Shown: positions 8,727-17,280 of the stretch, piece by piece
How positions within the stretch are numbered: the stretch's first letter is position 1
How the letters are laid out: every line of letters begins with the position of its first letter
Assembly (NCBI RefSeq): GCF_000515255.1
Contig: NZ_KI911559.1
Span: 2,491,660 to 2,555,659, forward strand
Source of the DNA: Rhodovibrio salinarum DSM 9154
GTDB lineage: Bacteria > Pseudomonadota > Alphaproteobacteria > Kiloniellales > Rhodovibrionaceae
Reading direction: 5' to 3'
DNA: 64,000 nt
Program-made: the position numbers and the translations under genes
Notes under the pieces: model-generated
What the model was told of the DNA's origin: nothing
The model's database searches: none
What the model saw: only the letters and a program-made list of their open reading frames with translations

Positions 8727-8729
8727 TGG

Positions 8730-8963
8730 CTAGATCTCCTCGTCGCCCAATCCCGGCTGGTCGAGGATGTCGCACAGGCGCTTGACCTTCGGACTGCGTG
8801 CCTCATGCAGCCCGGGTGTGTCGTTGCTGTTGACCCATTGATAGGCGGCAACCAGTTCACTGACCGTGGCCTTGGTCGCCACAACCTCGGCCGCGCGCGC
8901 GTCATCAAGCTGGCCGACGATCCGCTGGACGTCGTGCGCGGTGACCGGGCGGTCGCTGCTCAT
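8730..8963 (-). CDS. Small conserved-looking protein of unknown function (77 aa)
   Basis: The product is acidic and soluble, with no signal peptide or membrane segment; it is predicted to be mostly helical (DVQRIVGQLDDARAAEVVATKATVSELVAAYQWV). The ATG at 8963 is preceded by GGAGG with seven bases of spacing, which strongly supports a real gene. The C-terminus PKVKRLCDILDQPGLGDEEI is acidic. I do not recognise a named family. Its partners are not evident: it stands alone between a convergent enoyl-CoA hydratase gene and a thioesterase gene on the same strand 112 bases downstream of that gene's end. Confidence 0.75.
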   Translation of the reverse strand: MSSDRPVTAHDVQRIVGQLDDARAAEVVATKATVSELVAAYQWVNSNDTPGLHEARSPKVKRLCDILDQPGLGDEEI

Positions 8964-9075
8964 CGCTGTGCCTCCTGATGCCTGGGGAGGGAGCCGACCA
9001 AGGTTGCCGGCTCCGTATCTCTATATGCGCACGCCAAAGTAGGTGTACGCCCGCAGCCGTTGAAGAGGGACGGGA

Positions 9076-9528
9076 TCAGGTGCCAGGCAGTTGATCGACC
9101 GCCACCCCGGCGGGATCACCGCTGCCAGGGGTGTATTTGAACACCCCGTCGCCGCGCCCGATCAAGGTGCCGTCGTCGGCGTGGACGGTGCAGTCAGCGA
9201 AGAAGACCGACTTGCCACCCCCGGTCTGGCGTGCCCGGGCGACCAAACGCTGGCCGGCCTGCGCCGGGGCCAGGAACTGCGTATTCAACTGCAGCGTCAT
9301 TGCCCGGCGCGCCCGGCCCGGGCTGTCGCAGAAGCAGCCCGAATAGCCGCAGGCGGTATCGATCAGGGTCGTCAGCACGCCACCATGCAGGATACCGCTG
9401 CGGTTCAGATGGTCGGCTACGACACCCAGCTCGACCGCGGCTTGCTGCCAGGACCAGTCGGCGATGCGGTAGCCGACCAGGGCGGCGAAGCCCTGGGCCG
9501 GGGTGAGGGGATCGTTGGAATCGGTCAT
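9076..9528 (-). CDS. PaaI-family hotdog-fold thioesterase
   Basis: This 150-residue single-hotdog protein has VVADHLNRSGILHGGVLTTLIDTACGYSG, the HGG loop and following helix that carry the catalytic residues in PaaI/YbdB-type acyl-CoA thioesterases, followed by TLQLNTQFLAPAQAGQRLVARARQTGGGKSVFFADCTVHADDGTLIGRG. It probably hydrolyses short or aromatic acyl-CoA. The ATG at 9528 is used; a 31-residue in-frame upstream extension is unlike the family. It lies near an enoyl-CoA hydratase and downstream of the Liv/CoA-ligase region, so a role in acyl-CoA turnover fits but is not proven. It is divergent from gatC. Confidence 0.88.
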   Translation of the reverse strand: MTDSNDPLTPAQGFAALVGYRIADWSWQQAAVELGVVADHLNRSGILHGGVLTTLIDTACGYSGCFCDSPGRARRAMTLQLNTQFLAPAQAGQRLVARARQTGGGKSVFFADCTVHADDGTLIGRGDGVFKYTPGSGDPAGVAVDQLPGT

Positions 9529-9819
9529 GACGCGTGAACGTGCCGAGGCACGTGGGCGCTGTCCAGCGTCGGCCCCATGAAGGCGTTCCGATTCATCGAG
9601 GCGTGAAGCCAGAAGAGCCACCTTCGCACGCGCACAATCGCCGCGCTGCCGGCGCCTTGCGAGCCCCCGGGGCCGGTGCTAGGTTCCGGTCGGTTTCGCG
9701 CGTCGGAAGGTGTGGTTTTCCCGCATCATTCAGCGCGCCGTTCTCACGCCAATCGAGCCGGCAACGCGCGGATGCGACTAAGCGTTTGCGCGCGCGGCAC
9801 AGTCTCAAGGGAAGGTGGC

Positions 9820-10107
9820 ATGGCGGTCGACAAGGATACCGTCGCCCAGATCGCAAAACTCGCCCGCATCAAGGTCGACGATGCGCAGCAGGAAGCGCTC
9901 ACCAAGGAGCTGTCCAACATCCTGGGCTGGGTCGACGAACTGGGCGAGCTGGACACCGAGGGCGTGCAACCGATGACCAGTGTCGTCGAGGTGCAGCACA
10001 GCCTGCGCAAGGACGTCGTCAACGATGGCGACCGCCAGGACGACATCCTGAAGAACGCGCCCGAGTCCAAGCAGGGCTACTTCGTCGTGCCCCGCGTCGT
10101 CGAATAA
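9820..10107 (+). CDS. gatC: Asp-tRNA(Asn)/Glu-tRNA(Gln) amidotransferase subunit C
   Basis: This is the 95-residue GatC chaperone-like subunit that stabilises the GatA-GatB interface in the indirect pathway to Gln-tRNA (and possibly Asn-tRNA). It shows the family pattern: [45 protein letters not shown] and the C-terminal block [34 protein letters not shown]. The start ATG at 9820 follows a GAAGGTGG Shine-Dalgarno; upstream in-frame residues are not family-like. It is the first gene of gatCAB and divergent from the thioesterase gene, so the promoter should lie in 9529-9819. Confidence 0.96.
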   Translation: MAVDKDTVAQIAKLARIKVDDAQQEALTKELSNILGWVDELGELDTEGVQPMTSVVEVQHSLRKDVVNDGDRQDDILKNAPESKQGYFVVPRVVE

Positions 10108-10126
10108 CACGAGTATCGAAATACCA

Positions 10127-11623
10127 ATGGCCGATACCCCGAGCCGCCCGAACGAAATGACCCTGAGCGCCGCGCGTGACGCGCTGGCCGGGGGCGAGAT
10201 CTCCGCCAAGGAGTTGACGGACGCCCTTGTCCAGGCCGTGGAAAGCGTCCGCCCGCTCAACGCCTATATAACCGAGACCCCGGACCACGCCCGGAAAATG
10301 GCGGAGGCCGCCGATGCCCGCCGCGCCAAGGGCGAAAGTCGCGGCCCGCTCGATGGCGTGCCGATCGGGATCAAGGACCTGTTCTGCACCCAGGACGTCC
10401 TGACCACCGCCGGCAGCCGTATCCTGGACGACTTCAAGCCGCCCTATGAATCGACCGTCACCAGCAAGCTCTGGGACGCCGGCGCCGTCATGCTGGGCAA
10501 GACCAACCTGGACCAGTTCGCCATGGGGTCGTCGAACGAGACCAGCTACTACGGCTCGGCCGAGAACCCCTGGCGGCGCGCGGGCGACAATCGCCCGCTG
10601 GTCCCCGGCGGCTCTTCCGGTGGCTCGGCCAGCGCGGTCGCCGCGCGCGCCGCGCTGGGCGCGACCGGCACGGATACCGGCGGATCGATCCGTCAGCCGG
10701 CGGCGCTCACCGGGATCACCGGCCTGAAGCCGACCTACGGCCGCTGCTCGCGCTACGGCATCGTGGCGTTCGCCAGCTCGCTCGACCAGGCCGGCCCGAT
10801 GGCGCGCACGGTGCGCGACTGCGCGCTCCTGCTAGGCGGTATGGCCGGCTACGACGACAAGGACGGCACGTCCGTCGACACGCCGGTGCCGGACTACGAG
10901 GCGGCGCTAACCGGCGACATCCGCGGCCTCAAGGTCGGCATCCCCAAGGAATACCGCGTCGAGGGCATGCCCAAGGAGATCGAGGACCTGTGGCAGCAGG
11001 GGCTCGACTGGCTGCGCGACGCTGGTGCGGAGCCGGTGGAGATCTCCCTGCCGCGCACGCATTACGCGTTGCCGACCTACTACATCATCGCCCCGGCGGA
11101 GGCGTCGTCGAACCTGGCACGCTACGACGGCGTGCGCTTCGGCCTGCGCGAGCAGCCGGGCAAGTCGCTCGATGAGATGTACGAGGCGACCCGCGCCGCC
11201 GGCTTCGGCGACGAGGTCAAGCGCCGGGTCCTGATCGGCACCTACGTGCTCTCGGCTGGCTATTACGACGCCTACTACAACAAGGCGCGCAAGGTCCGCA
11301 CCCTGATCGCCCAGGACTTCGCCGAAGCCTACAAGCAGTGCGACGTGATCCTGGCGCCGACCAGCCCGAACGCGGCCTTCGGCGTGGGTGAGCTGACCGA
11401 CGACCCGATCAGCATGTACCTGAACGACGTCTTCACCGTGCCGGCCAGCCTCGCCGGACTGCCGGCGCTCTCGGTGCCGGCGGGTCTGGACGGCCAGGGC
11501 CTGCCGCTCGGCTTGCAGCTGATCGGCCGCGCCTTCGACGAGGAAACCGTGCTGCGCGCCGGCGAGGTGATGGAAAAGGCAGCGAACTTCACGGCCGAGC
11601 CGGCCTTCGTGGCGGGGAGATAA
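10127..11623 (+). CDS. gatA: Asp-tRNA(Asn)/Glu-tRNA(Gln) amidotransferase subunit A
   Basis: This 498-residue amidase-signature protein releases ammonia from glutamine for the GatB transamidation. The Ser-cisSer-Lys triad is visible: Lys83 in GIKDLF, Ser163 in [10 protein letters not shown] and Ser187 in [10 protein letters not shown]. The glycine-rich amidase signature and [29 protein letters not shown] are intact. It lies 19 bases after gatC and seven bases before gatB. The C-terminal region ([20 protein letters not shown]) is normal for GatA. This is a housekeeping gene and its function is secure. Confidence 0.97.
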   Translation: MADTPSRPNEMTLSAARDALAGGEISAKELTDALVQAVESVRPLNAYITETPDHARKMAEAADARRAKGESRGPLDGVPIGIKDLFCTQDVLTTAGSRILDDFKPPYESTVTSKLWDAGAVMLGKTNLDQFAMGSSNETSYYGSAENPWRRAGDNRPLVPGGSSGGSASAVAARAALGATGTDTGGSIRQPAALTGITGLKPTYGRCSRYGIVAFASSLDQAGPMARTVRDCALLLGGMAGYDDKDGTSVDTPVPDYEAALTGDIRGLKVGIPKEYRVEGMPKEIEDLWQQGLDWLRDAGAEPVEISLPRTHYALPTYYIIAPAEASSNLARYDGVRFGLREQPGKSLDEMYEATRAAGFGDEVKRRVLIGTYVLSAGYYDAYYNKARKVRTLIAQDFAEAYKQCDVILAPTSPNAAFGVGELTDDPISMYLNDVFTVPASLAGLPALSVPAGLDGQGLPLGLQLIGRAFDEETVLRAGEVMEKAANFTAEPAFVAGR

Positions 11624-11630
11624 GCGAGAT

Positions 11631-13085
11631 ATGGCGGACTATCGTCTCCAGGGCGACACGGGAGAGTGGGAGGTCGTCTGCGGCCTCGAGATCCACGCCC
11701 AGATCATCTCCAAGAGCAAGCTGTTCTCCGCGGCCGCGACCGAGTTCGGGGCGGAGCCGAACAGTCAGGTTTCGCCCGTCGATGCGGGCATGCCCGGCAT
11801 GTTGCCGCGGGTGAACGAGTTCTGCGTCGAACAGGCGGTCAAAACCGGGCTCGGTCTGCGCGCGGAAATCAATCGCTGGAGCGCGTTCGAGCGCAAGAAC
11901 TACTTCTACGCCGACCTGCCGCAGGGCTATCAGATCAGCCAGTACCTGCATCCGCTGGTGGGCGAGGGGACTGTCTACCTCGACATGCCCGACGGCTCGA
12001 CCGTGCCGGTCGGCATCGAGCGCCTGCATATGGAGCAGGACGCCGGCAAGTCGTTGCACGACCAGGAGCCGGGCAAGACCTATATTGACCTCAACCGCTC
12101 CGGCGTCGGGCTGATGGAGATCGTCTCCAAACCCGACATCCGAAGCCCCGAGCAGGCCGGCGCCTACGTCAACAAGCTGCGCTCGATCCTGCGCTACCTC
12201 GACACCTGCGACGGTAACATGGCCGAGGGGTCGATGCGCTGTGACATCAACGTCTCGGTCCGCAAGCCGGGCGGCGAGCTGGGCACGCGCTGCGAGCTCA
12301 AGAACGTCAACTCCGTGCGCTTCATCATGCAGGCGATCGAGGCGGAGGCGACCCGTCAGATCGAGATCCTTGAAGACGGCGGCGAGATCGAACAGCAGAC
12401 CCGCCTGTACGATCCCGACAAGCGCGAAACCCGCGCCCTGCGCGGCAAGGAGCATGCGCACGACTACCGCTACTTCCCCGATCCCGACATCCTGCCGCTG
12501 ATCGTCGAGAACGACTGGGTCGAGCGGATCAAGGCGTCGATGCCCGAGCTCCCGGACGAGAAGAAGCAGCGTTTCATCAACGACTACGGTCTCAGCGCCT
12601 ACGATGCCGGCGTGCTGGTCGCCGAAAAGGACTACGCCGACTTCTTCGAGACGCTGGCCGAGGGCCGCGACGCCAAATTGGCCGCCAACTGGTTCACCGG
12701 CGATTTCTTCGGTGCGCTCAACAAGGCGGGGCTCGACCTCGATGAGTCCCCGGTCGACAGTGCCAAGCTGGGCGAGCTGCTCGACCTGATCGCCGACGAA
12801 ACGATCTCCGGGCGGATCGCCAAAGACGTCTTCGAGGAGATGTGGGAAACCGGCAAGCCGGCCGGCCAGATCGTCGAAGAGAAGGGCCTGAAGCAGATCA
12901 CCGACACCTCCGAGCTCGAGGGTATCGTCGACAAGATCGTCGCCGACAACCCCGAGCAGGTCGCCCAGGTCCGGGAAGGCAACCAGAAGGTTAAGGGCTG
13001 GTTCGTCGGTCAGGTGATGAAGGCCACCGGCGGCAAGGCCAATCCCAAGCTGGTCAACGAAATCTTGGCGAAGAAGCTAGGGTAG
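11631..13085 (+). CDS. gatB: Asp-tRNA(Asn)/Glu-tRNA(Gln) amidotransferase subunit B
   Basis: This 484-residue GatB is the kinase/transamidase subunit that phosphorylates and amidates mischarged tRNA. The N-terminal cradle domain carries [37 protein letters not shown] and [22 protein letters not shown]-like [13 protein letters not shown] marks the end of the domain. The helical and YqeY-like tail ends [22 protein letters not shown], which is typical. It is the last gene of gatCAB, closed by a GC-rich hairpin that begins within its stop codon. Confidence 0.97.
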   Translation: MADYRLQGDTGEWEVVCGLEIHAQIISKSKLFSAAATEFGAEPNSQVSPVDAGMPGMLPRVNEFCVEQAVKTGLGLRAEINRWSAFERKNYFYADLPQGYQISQYLHPLVGEGTVYLDMPDGSTVPVGIERLHMEQDAGKSLHDQEPGKTYIDLNRSGVGLMEIVSKPDIRSPEQAGAYVNKLRSILRYLDTCDGNMAEGSMRCDINVSVRKPGGELGTRCELKNVNSVRFIMQAIEAEATRQIEILEDGGEIEQQTRLYDPDKRETRALRGKEHAHDYRYFPDPDILPLIVENDWVERIKASMPELPDEKKQRFINDYGLSAYDAGVLVAEKDYADFFETLAEGRDAKLAANWFTGDFFGALNKAGLDLDESPVDSAKLGELLDLIADETISGRIAKDVFEEMWETGKPAGQIVEEKGLKQITDTSELEGIVDKIVADNPEQVAQVREGNQKVKGWFVGQVMKATGGKANPKLVNEILAKKLG

Positions 13086-13106
13086 GGGGCGCCGATGGGC
13101 GCCCCC
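13085..13106 (+). terminator. GC-rich hairpin after gatB
   Basis: A perfect 9-bp inverted repeat (GGGGGCGCC, loop GATG, GGCGCCCCC) begins at the last base of the gatB stop codon. No U-run follows, so it may attenuate, protect the 3' end or terminate weakly. Confidence 0.6.
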
Positions 13107-13438
13107 ACGCCTCAGGAGCTCGATCTGCCCCTTCACGCAGGCTTGCGGCTGAGCGGCCTGAGCTGAACATTTTGTTTTTAAAGCATAAAACAAGACCATA
13201 GCTACTGAGCGAACGCCAAAGACGTCGTCTCCAAGCACGCAGCAAGTGCTCAGATCTGACGATCACCGCTTCCAGGCGTTTTTTTCTTTTTCCACCGACG
13301 CGCGCCGACACCCCTTGCGTCCCTGTCGCGCTGGCCGTAGATTCAAACCTGACCTTTACGGTCTGATTTAATTTCCAGAGTTTGGAGTCCGCCAGGACGG
13401 GTTTATCGTCCTGGGATCGCAAGCCGCAGGATCGAGAA
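13107..13438. other. Gene-free spacer between gatB and the small Cys-rich gene
   Basis: These 332 bases are noticeably more AT-rich than the flanks, with several T-runs (for example 13279-13291). A weak hairpin, CGC TTCCAG GCG, is followed by seven T at about 13267-13285. The best promoter candidate for the downstream gene is at 13315-13343. No coding potential was recognised on either strand. Confidence 0.5.
13315..13343 (+). promoter_or_regulatory. Candidate sigma70-type promoter for the small Cys-rich gene
   Basis: A -35-like TTGCGT (13315-13320) and a -10-like TAGATT (13338-13343) are separated by exactly 17 bases, about 95 bases ahead of the start codon at 13439. This is a pattern match only. 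Confidence 0.4.
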
Positions 13439-13705
13439 ATGACGCGCGAGAAAGACAGCACGACGTTGGGTGAAGGGGGCAAGACCGCCCGAGACATCCA
13501 GTGCGAAAAGCTCGACCCGAATTTGCCCTGCAACTGCCGCGAGGCGGTCTGCCGGGCGTATCGGGAAATGGTGGCCCGCGGGGCAAGCCACGTGGACGCG
13601 CACCAAGTGGCGGCGCGCGTCTATCGCCACCACCACCCCAACCAGCCGGCCGCCCAGGTCAACCGACTGGTGACCCGGTTGGTCGAGCCCGCACCGCTTC
13701 ACTAG
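13439..13705 (+). CDS. Small Cys- and His-containing protein of unknown function (88 aa)
   Basis: The product has a polar N-terminus (MTREKDSTTLGEGGKTARDI), then a cysteine cluster CEKLDPNLPCNCREAVC (spacing C-x8-C-x-C-x4-C), a basic helix (RAYREMVARGASHVDAHQVAARVYRHHHP) and a short tail. Four cysteines plus several histidines suggest a metal site or a redox switch, but no named family is recognised. The ATG at 13439 is chosen over an in-frame start at 13382. It has no operon partner: a candidate promoter lies upstream and a terminator-like hairpin lies at 13832-13856. It could be a small regulatory or stress protein; this is speculation. Confidence 0.65.
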   Translation: MTREKDSTTLGEGGKTARDIQCEKLDPNLPCNCREAVCRAYREMVARGASHVDAHQVAARVYRHHHPNQPAAQVNRLVTRLVEPAPLH

Positions 13706-13831
13706 CTCCCGGCTTCACGGCTCACGCGCCAAGGCCGAGGCGACGATCTGTAAAAAAGTCGCGATCGGTCGGAAGAGGGTTCGCTCTCACTTAAATATTA
13801 GAATTTCTCCAATTCAAAAGACTGTTGACCG

Positions 13832-13856
13832 CCCGCGCGCCCTGTCGCGGGTTTTT
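13832..13856 (+). terminator. Rho-independent terminator
   Basis: A CCCGCG / CGCGGG stem (13832-13837 and 13846-13851) with an eight-base loop is followed by TTTTTGATTTT. It stands 127 bases after the small Cys-rich gene and about 125 bases before the first glutathione transferase gene. It probably ends transcription of the former. Confidence 0.65.
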
Positions 13857-13981
13857 GATTTTCCGCCCTCCCGTTCCCACGTGCTATCCAGTCGGCAACG
13901 TCGCCTTCGTTGTCCGAACGGACATCCCACCCCGCGTGCTGCGCCGATTGAAGGCGCGCAAAAACAGGGAGTACCCGCGGC

Positions 13982-14674
13982 ATGATCGAGCTCTATTCCT
14001 GGCCAACGCCGAACGGCCATAAGGTCCACATCATGCTGGAGGAAACGGGCCTGGAGTACGAGGTCCACCCGATCGATATCGGCAATGGCGACCAGTTCGA
14101 TCCAGAGTTCCTGAAGATCTCGCCGAACAACAAGATGCCGGCGATCGTCGACCGCAATGGGCCGGAGGGCCACCCGCTGCCGCTGTTCGAAAGTGGCGCG
14201 ATCCTGATGTACCTGGCCGAGAAGACCGGCTACTTCCTGCCCAGCGAGCCGACCAAGCGTTACCGCACGCTGCAGTGGTTGATGTGGCAGATGGGTGGCC
14301 TCGGCCCGATGGCCGGGCAGGCGCACCACTTCCGGCAGTACGCCCCCGAGCGCATCCAGTACGCCTATGATCGCTACACCAACGAAACCAAACGCCTTTA
14401 CGGCGTGATGGAGCGCCGGCTGGGCGAGGCGCCCTATCTCGCGGGCGAGCACTACACGATCGCCGACATCGCGGCCTTCCCTTGGACTCGTTCCGCGGAG
14501 AAGCAGGGCATTGAGATCGAGGACTTCCCGAACGTGCAGGCCTGGCGGGACAAGATCGCCGACCGGCCGGCCGTGCAGCGTGGGCTGGAGGTCCTGGCCG
14601 ACCGGCGCAAGGAAGGCTTCGACGACAAGGCGCGCGAGCTGTTGTTCGGCGCCAGCCAGTATCAGCAGCGCTAG
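13982..14674 (+). CDS. Glutathione S-transferase family protein (YfcG/YghU-like), copy 1
   Basis: This 230-residue protein has an N-terminal thioredoxin-fold GST domain: MIELYSWPTPNGHKVHIMLEE, with Asn/Thr-type active-site residues, then FLKISPNNKMPAIVD (the cis-Pro loop) and FESGAILMYLAEKTGYFLP (the glutathione gamma-Glu binding ESGAI motif). An all-helical C-terminal domain contains GEHYTIADIAAFPW. The pattern matches nu-class YfcG/YghU enzymes, which act as disulfide-bond oxidoreductases on glutathione disulfide. It lies 19 bases before the PLP enzyme gene and resembles the second GST at 15929 throughout, so the pair looks like an old duplication flanking that gene. Confidence 0.92.
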   Translation: MIELYSWPTPNGHKVHIMLEETGLEYEVHPIDIGNGDQFDPEFLKISPNNKMPAIVDRNGPEGHPLPLFESGAILMYLAEKTGYFLPSEPTKRYRTLQWLMWQMGGLGPMAGQAHHFRQYAPERIQYAYDRYTNETKRLYGVMERRLGEAPYLAGEHYTIADIAAFPWTRSAEKQGIEIEDFPNVQAWRDKIADRPAVQRGLEVLADRRKEGFDDKARELLFGASQYQQR

Positions 14675-14693
14675 CGCAGGGCCCTGTCAGACA

Positions 14694-15872
14694 ATGGCGA
14701 AGAAGGACAAAGCCGCCAAGAAGCGCGCCAAGAAGGCGCCGCACCCCGCCACCCTGGCCGCGCAGACGCTGGAGGGCGTCAGCCCGCGTGACGGTGCGGT
14801 CGTTCCCGACGTGCGGCCCTCGACCACCTATGCCCGCGACGCCGACAACGGCTTGATCGGGGACGCAGTCTACGCCCGCGATGCCTCGCCCAGCGTGCGC
14901 CCGGCCGAACGCCTGCTGGCCGAGCTGGAGGGCGGCGAGGCCGCGCTGCTGTTCGCCTCCGGCATGGCCGGCGCGGCGGCGGTGTTCCAGGCCCTCAGGC
15001 CCGGCGACCATGTGATCGCGCCGAAGGTCATGTACTGGTCGCTGCGCAACTGGCTGGTCCAGTTCTGCGCGGACTGGGGCCTCAAGCTCGACCTCGTCGA
15101 GGCCAGTGATCCCGAGGCGATCGAGGCCGCCGTGCGGCCGGGCGAGACGGCGCTGGTCTGGATCGAGACGCCGTGCAACCCGACCTGGGATGTGATCGAC
15201 ATCGCGAGTGCCGCCGACGTCGCCCACGCGGCGGGCGCATTGCTGGCGGTCGATTCCACCGTGGCCACACCGGTGCACACCCGCCCGCTCGAGTTCGGCG
15301 CCGACTTGGTGTTCCACGCGGCCACCAAATCGCTGAACGGCCACAGCGACGTCGTCGCCGGCGCGCTGGTCACCGACGACCCCGAAGCCGAAATCTGGCA
15401 GCGCATTCGCGCTAACCGCGCCAATGTCGGCGCGATCCTGGGCCCGTTCGAGGCGTGGCTGCTGCTGCGCGGCATGCGCACGCTCTACTTGCGGGTCCCG
15501 CGCGCGAGCCAGAACGCCATGGCGATTGCCCGGCACTTCGATGGCCATCCGAAGGTCGCAAACGTGCTCTACCCCGGTTTGGAAGGCCATCCAGGCCACG
15601 GGATCGCGGCCCTGCAGATGACCGATGGCTTTGGCGCCATGCTGTCGCTGCGCATCCAGGGCGGACGCAAGAGCGCGCTCAAGGTGCTGGGGGCCTGCAA
15701 CCGGTTCCTCCGCGCGACCTCGCTGGGCGGGGTCGAGAGCCTGATCGAGCACCGCGCGACCATCGAGGGGGACCGCAGCCCGGTTCCGGACGACCTGCTG
15801 CGTCTCTCCATCGGCATCGAAGAGGTGCAGGACCTGATCGCCGACTTGGAGCAGGCGCTCGACCACGCCTGA
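14694..15872 (+). CDS. Cys/Met-metabolism PLP-dependent enzyme (cystathionine beta-lyase / gamma-synthase family)
   Basis: This 392-residue fold-type I PLP enzyme has a short lysine-rich N-terminus (MAKKDKAAKKRAKKAPH) before the catalytic core. The cofactor-binding Lys lies in VFHAATKSLNGHSDVVAGALV; other family blocks are YARDASPSVRPAERLLAELEG, LLFASGMAGAAAVFQAL, WIETPCNPTWDVIDI, LAVDSTVATPVHTRPLEFGADLV and RATSLGGVESLIEHRA. The reaction could be cystathionine beta- or gamma-lysis or cystathionine synthesis; sequence alone does not separate these. It sits between two GST genes, which suggests a role in sulfur amino acid or thiol metabolism. The ATG at 14694 is used; the longer upstream frame is an overlap with the GST gene. 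Confidence 0.88.
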   Translation: MAKKDKAAKKRAKKAPHPATLAAQTLEGVSPRDGAVVPDVRPSTTYARDADNGLIGDAVYARDASPSVRPAERLLAELEGGEAALLFASGMAGAAAVFQALRPGDHVIAPKVMYWSLRNWLVQFCADWGLKLDLVEASDPEAIEAAVRPGETALVWIETPCNPTWDVIDIASAADVAHAAGALLAVDSTVATPVHTRPLEFGADLVFHAATKSLNGHSDVVAGALVTDDPEAEIWQRIRANRANVGAILGPFEAWLLLRGMRTLYLRVPRASQNAMAIARHFDGHPKVANVLYPGLEGHPGHGIAALQMTDGFGAMLSLRIQGGRKSALKVLGACNRFLRATSLGGVESLIEHRATIEGDRSPVPDDLLRLSIGIEEVQDLIADLEQALDHA

Positions 15873-15914
15873 ACGCGGCCGCGCCCCGGCCGCAAATCCA
15901 TTCCGCAGACCGTT

Positions 15915-15923
15915 AGAAGGGGG
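15915..15923 (+). promoter_or_regulatory. Shine-Dalgarno that sets a TTG start
   Basis: AGAAGGGGG lies five bases before TTG at 15929. The nearer ATG at 15924 opens only an ATG-GCT-TGA dead end, so the TTG is the start of the second GST. Confidence 0.7.
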
Positions 15924-15928
15924 ATGGC

Positions 15929-16561
15929 TTGACCATCGATCTCTACACCTTCGGCACACCCAACGGACATAAGGTGTCGATCCTGCTGGAAGAGCTCGGT
16001 CTGGATTACACCGTGCACAAGGTGGACATCTCGAAGGACGAGCAGTTCGACCCCGAGTTCCTGAAGATCAGCCCGAACAACAAGATCCCTGCGATCGTCG
16101 ACCAGGAAGGGCCGGAAGGCCGGCCGATGCCGCTGTTCGAGACCGGCGCGATCCTGATGTATCTGGCCGAGAAGACCGGACAGTTCTGGCCGCGCGAGCC
16201 GGAGCCCTATTGGCGCACGGTCGAATGGCTGATGTGGCAGATGGGCGGCTTCGGCCCGATGCTGGGACAGGCCAATCACTTCAACAAGCTGGCCAAGGAA
16301 ACCGTGTCCTACGGCCAGCAACGCTATACCAACGAAGCGCGACGCCTCTACGGCGTGCTCGACAAGCGCCTGGGCGAGGTGCCGTATGTCGCCGGTCAGA
16401 GCTATACGATCGCCGACATCGCTACCTGGCCGTGGGCGCGGTTCCACACCTGGCACGGCGTGGAGCTCTCCGAGTTCCCCAACATCCAACGCTGGTACGA
16501 CGAGATCGCCGCGCGCCCCGCGGTTCAACGCGGGCTGAACGTGCCGAAGCAAGAAGAGTAG
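15929..16561 (+). CDS. Glutathione S-transferase family protein (YfcG/YghU-like), copy 2
   Basis: This 210-residue GST is closely similar to the one at 13982. Shared blocks include TPNGHKV, the DEQFDPEFLKISPNNKIPAIVD loop, FETGAILMYLAEKTGQFWP, WLMWQMGGFGPMLGQANHF and SYTIADIATWPW. It is shorter at the C-terminus than copy 1. Translation probably begins at a TTG. A tripeptide-length ATG-GCT-TGA reading overlaps the ribosome binding region. It follows the PLP enzyme by 56 bases. Likely activity is glutathione-dependent thiol/disulfide exchange; the physiological substrate is unknown. Confidence 0.9.
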   Translation: MTIDLYTFGTPNGHKVSILLEELGLDYTVHKVDISKDEQFDPEFLKISPNNKIPAIVDQEGPEGRPMPLFETGAILMYLAEKTGQFWPREPEPYWRTVEWLMWQMGGFGPMLGQANHFNKLAKETVSYGQQRYTNEARRLYGVLDKRLGEVPYVAGQSYTIADIATWPWARFHTWHGVELSEFPNIQRWYDEIAARPAVQRGLNVPKQEE

Positions 16562-16676
16562 GGCAGGCGGGCGCGTGCGGGGGCCTTCGCGCCGGCCCGC
16601 AACGCGCCCGGCCATGGCCGCCGCGCCCGTCGGATTTGGATATGCCGGAAATCCAGGCGCGCCGATAGCGCGGTGT

Positions 16677-16895
16677 TTAGCCGACAGCGACGCGCTGGCT
16701 ACTTGGCGCCTGCGCCACCTGCTGCGGGCGACCCGCCGCCCGGCCAGCCGCGTCGCAAACCTCCCGCAATTCCTCGCGCGCGCTCTGCAACGCTTTCAAT
16801 TCCCGCCGGTCGTCGCGGTCCCAGACCTCGAGGCAGCTCAGCTTGATCTCCACGAGGTCGATCAACGTCTCGATCGTCGGCTTGGAGAGGGTCAT
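16677..16895 (-). CDS. Small coiled-coil-like protein of unknown function (72 aa)
   Basis: The product begins MTLSKPTIETLIDLVEIKLSCLEVWDRDDRRELKALQSAREELREVCDAAGRAAG, a long amphipathic helix rich in Leu, Glu and Arg, followed by a short disordered Gln/Ala tail. This looks like a small cytoplasmic helical-hairpin protein. An in-frame ATG 15 bases upstream (MGTPA) is an alternative start, but its Shine-Dalgarno spacing is poor. I do not recognise a named family, although the N-terminal segment looks like a conserved alphaproteobacterial small protein. It is alone on its strand, convergent with the second GST gene and upstream of the tRNA gene. Confidence 0.6.
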   Translation of the reverse strand: MTLSKPTIETLIDLVEIKLSCLEVWDRDDRRELKALQSAREELREVCDAAGRAAGRPQQVAQAPSSQRVAVG

Positions 16896-17098
16896 GGCTG
16901 GCGTTCCCATCCCTGTAGTGCGGGCGGCCCATCGCGGCCGCGAGGTCGGTATGAAAACGCGTTAAAGGTTAACGCCAGGTTGCCCGCGTTAACCAGACTC
17001 CACCCAGACTCCAGATCGAGCATGTGCGCGCACACCTCGCGTCGATATGCCCTTGAGCCGACAGATCACGGTTCCGGCGATCATGTGCTTCGGGCGCG

Positions 17099-17127
17099 TT
17101 GACAACCCCGCCGGCCGGTCGCTAGAA
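17099..17127 (+). promoter_or_regulatory. Sigma70-type promoter for tRNA-Ser
   Basis: A consensus -35 TTGACA (17099-17104) and a -10-like CTAGAA (17122-17127) with a 17-base spacer lie 60 bases ahead of the mature tRNA 5' end. This is the strongest promoter match I found in the window. Confidence 0.65.
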
Positions 17128-17187
17128 GGCGTATGCGTCACAGTCGCGGCGGTGTTTCAAGGCCGCACGGTGACCGCGACAATCTGT

Positions 17188-17280
<93 letters not shown>

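Noticed and set aside
13706-13981. SAM-type riboswitch ahead of the sulfur amino acid gene region
   Set aside because: No SAM-I or SAM-II consensus blocks were found; only a simple terminator hairpin is present.
14031-15959. 642-codon minus-strand open frame
   Set aside because: It is antisense to a GST gene and a PLP-enzyme gene with clear motifs; high GC content keeps the opposite frame open.
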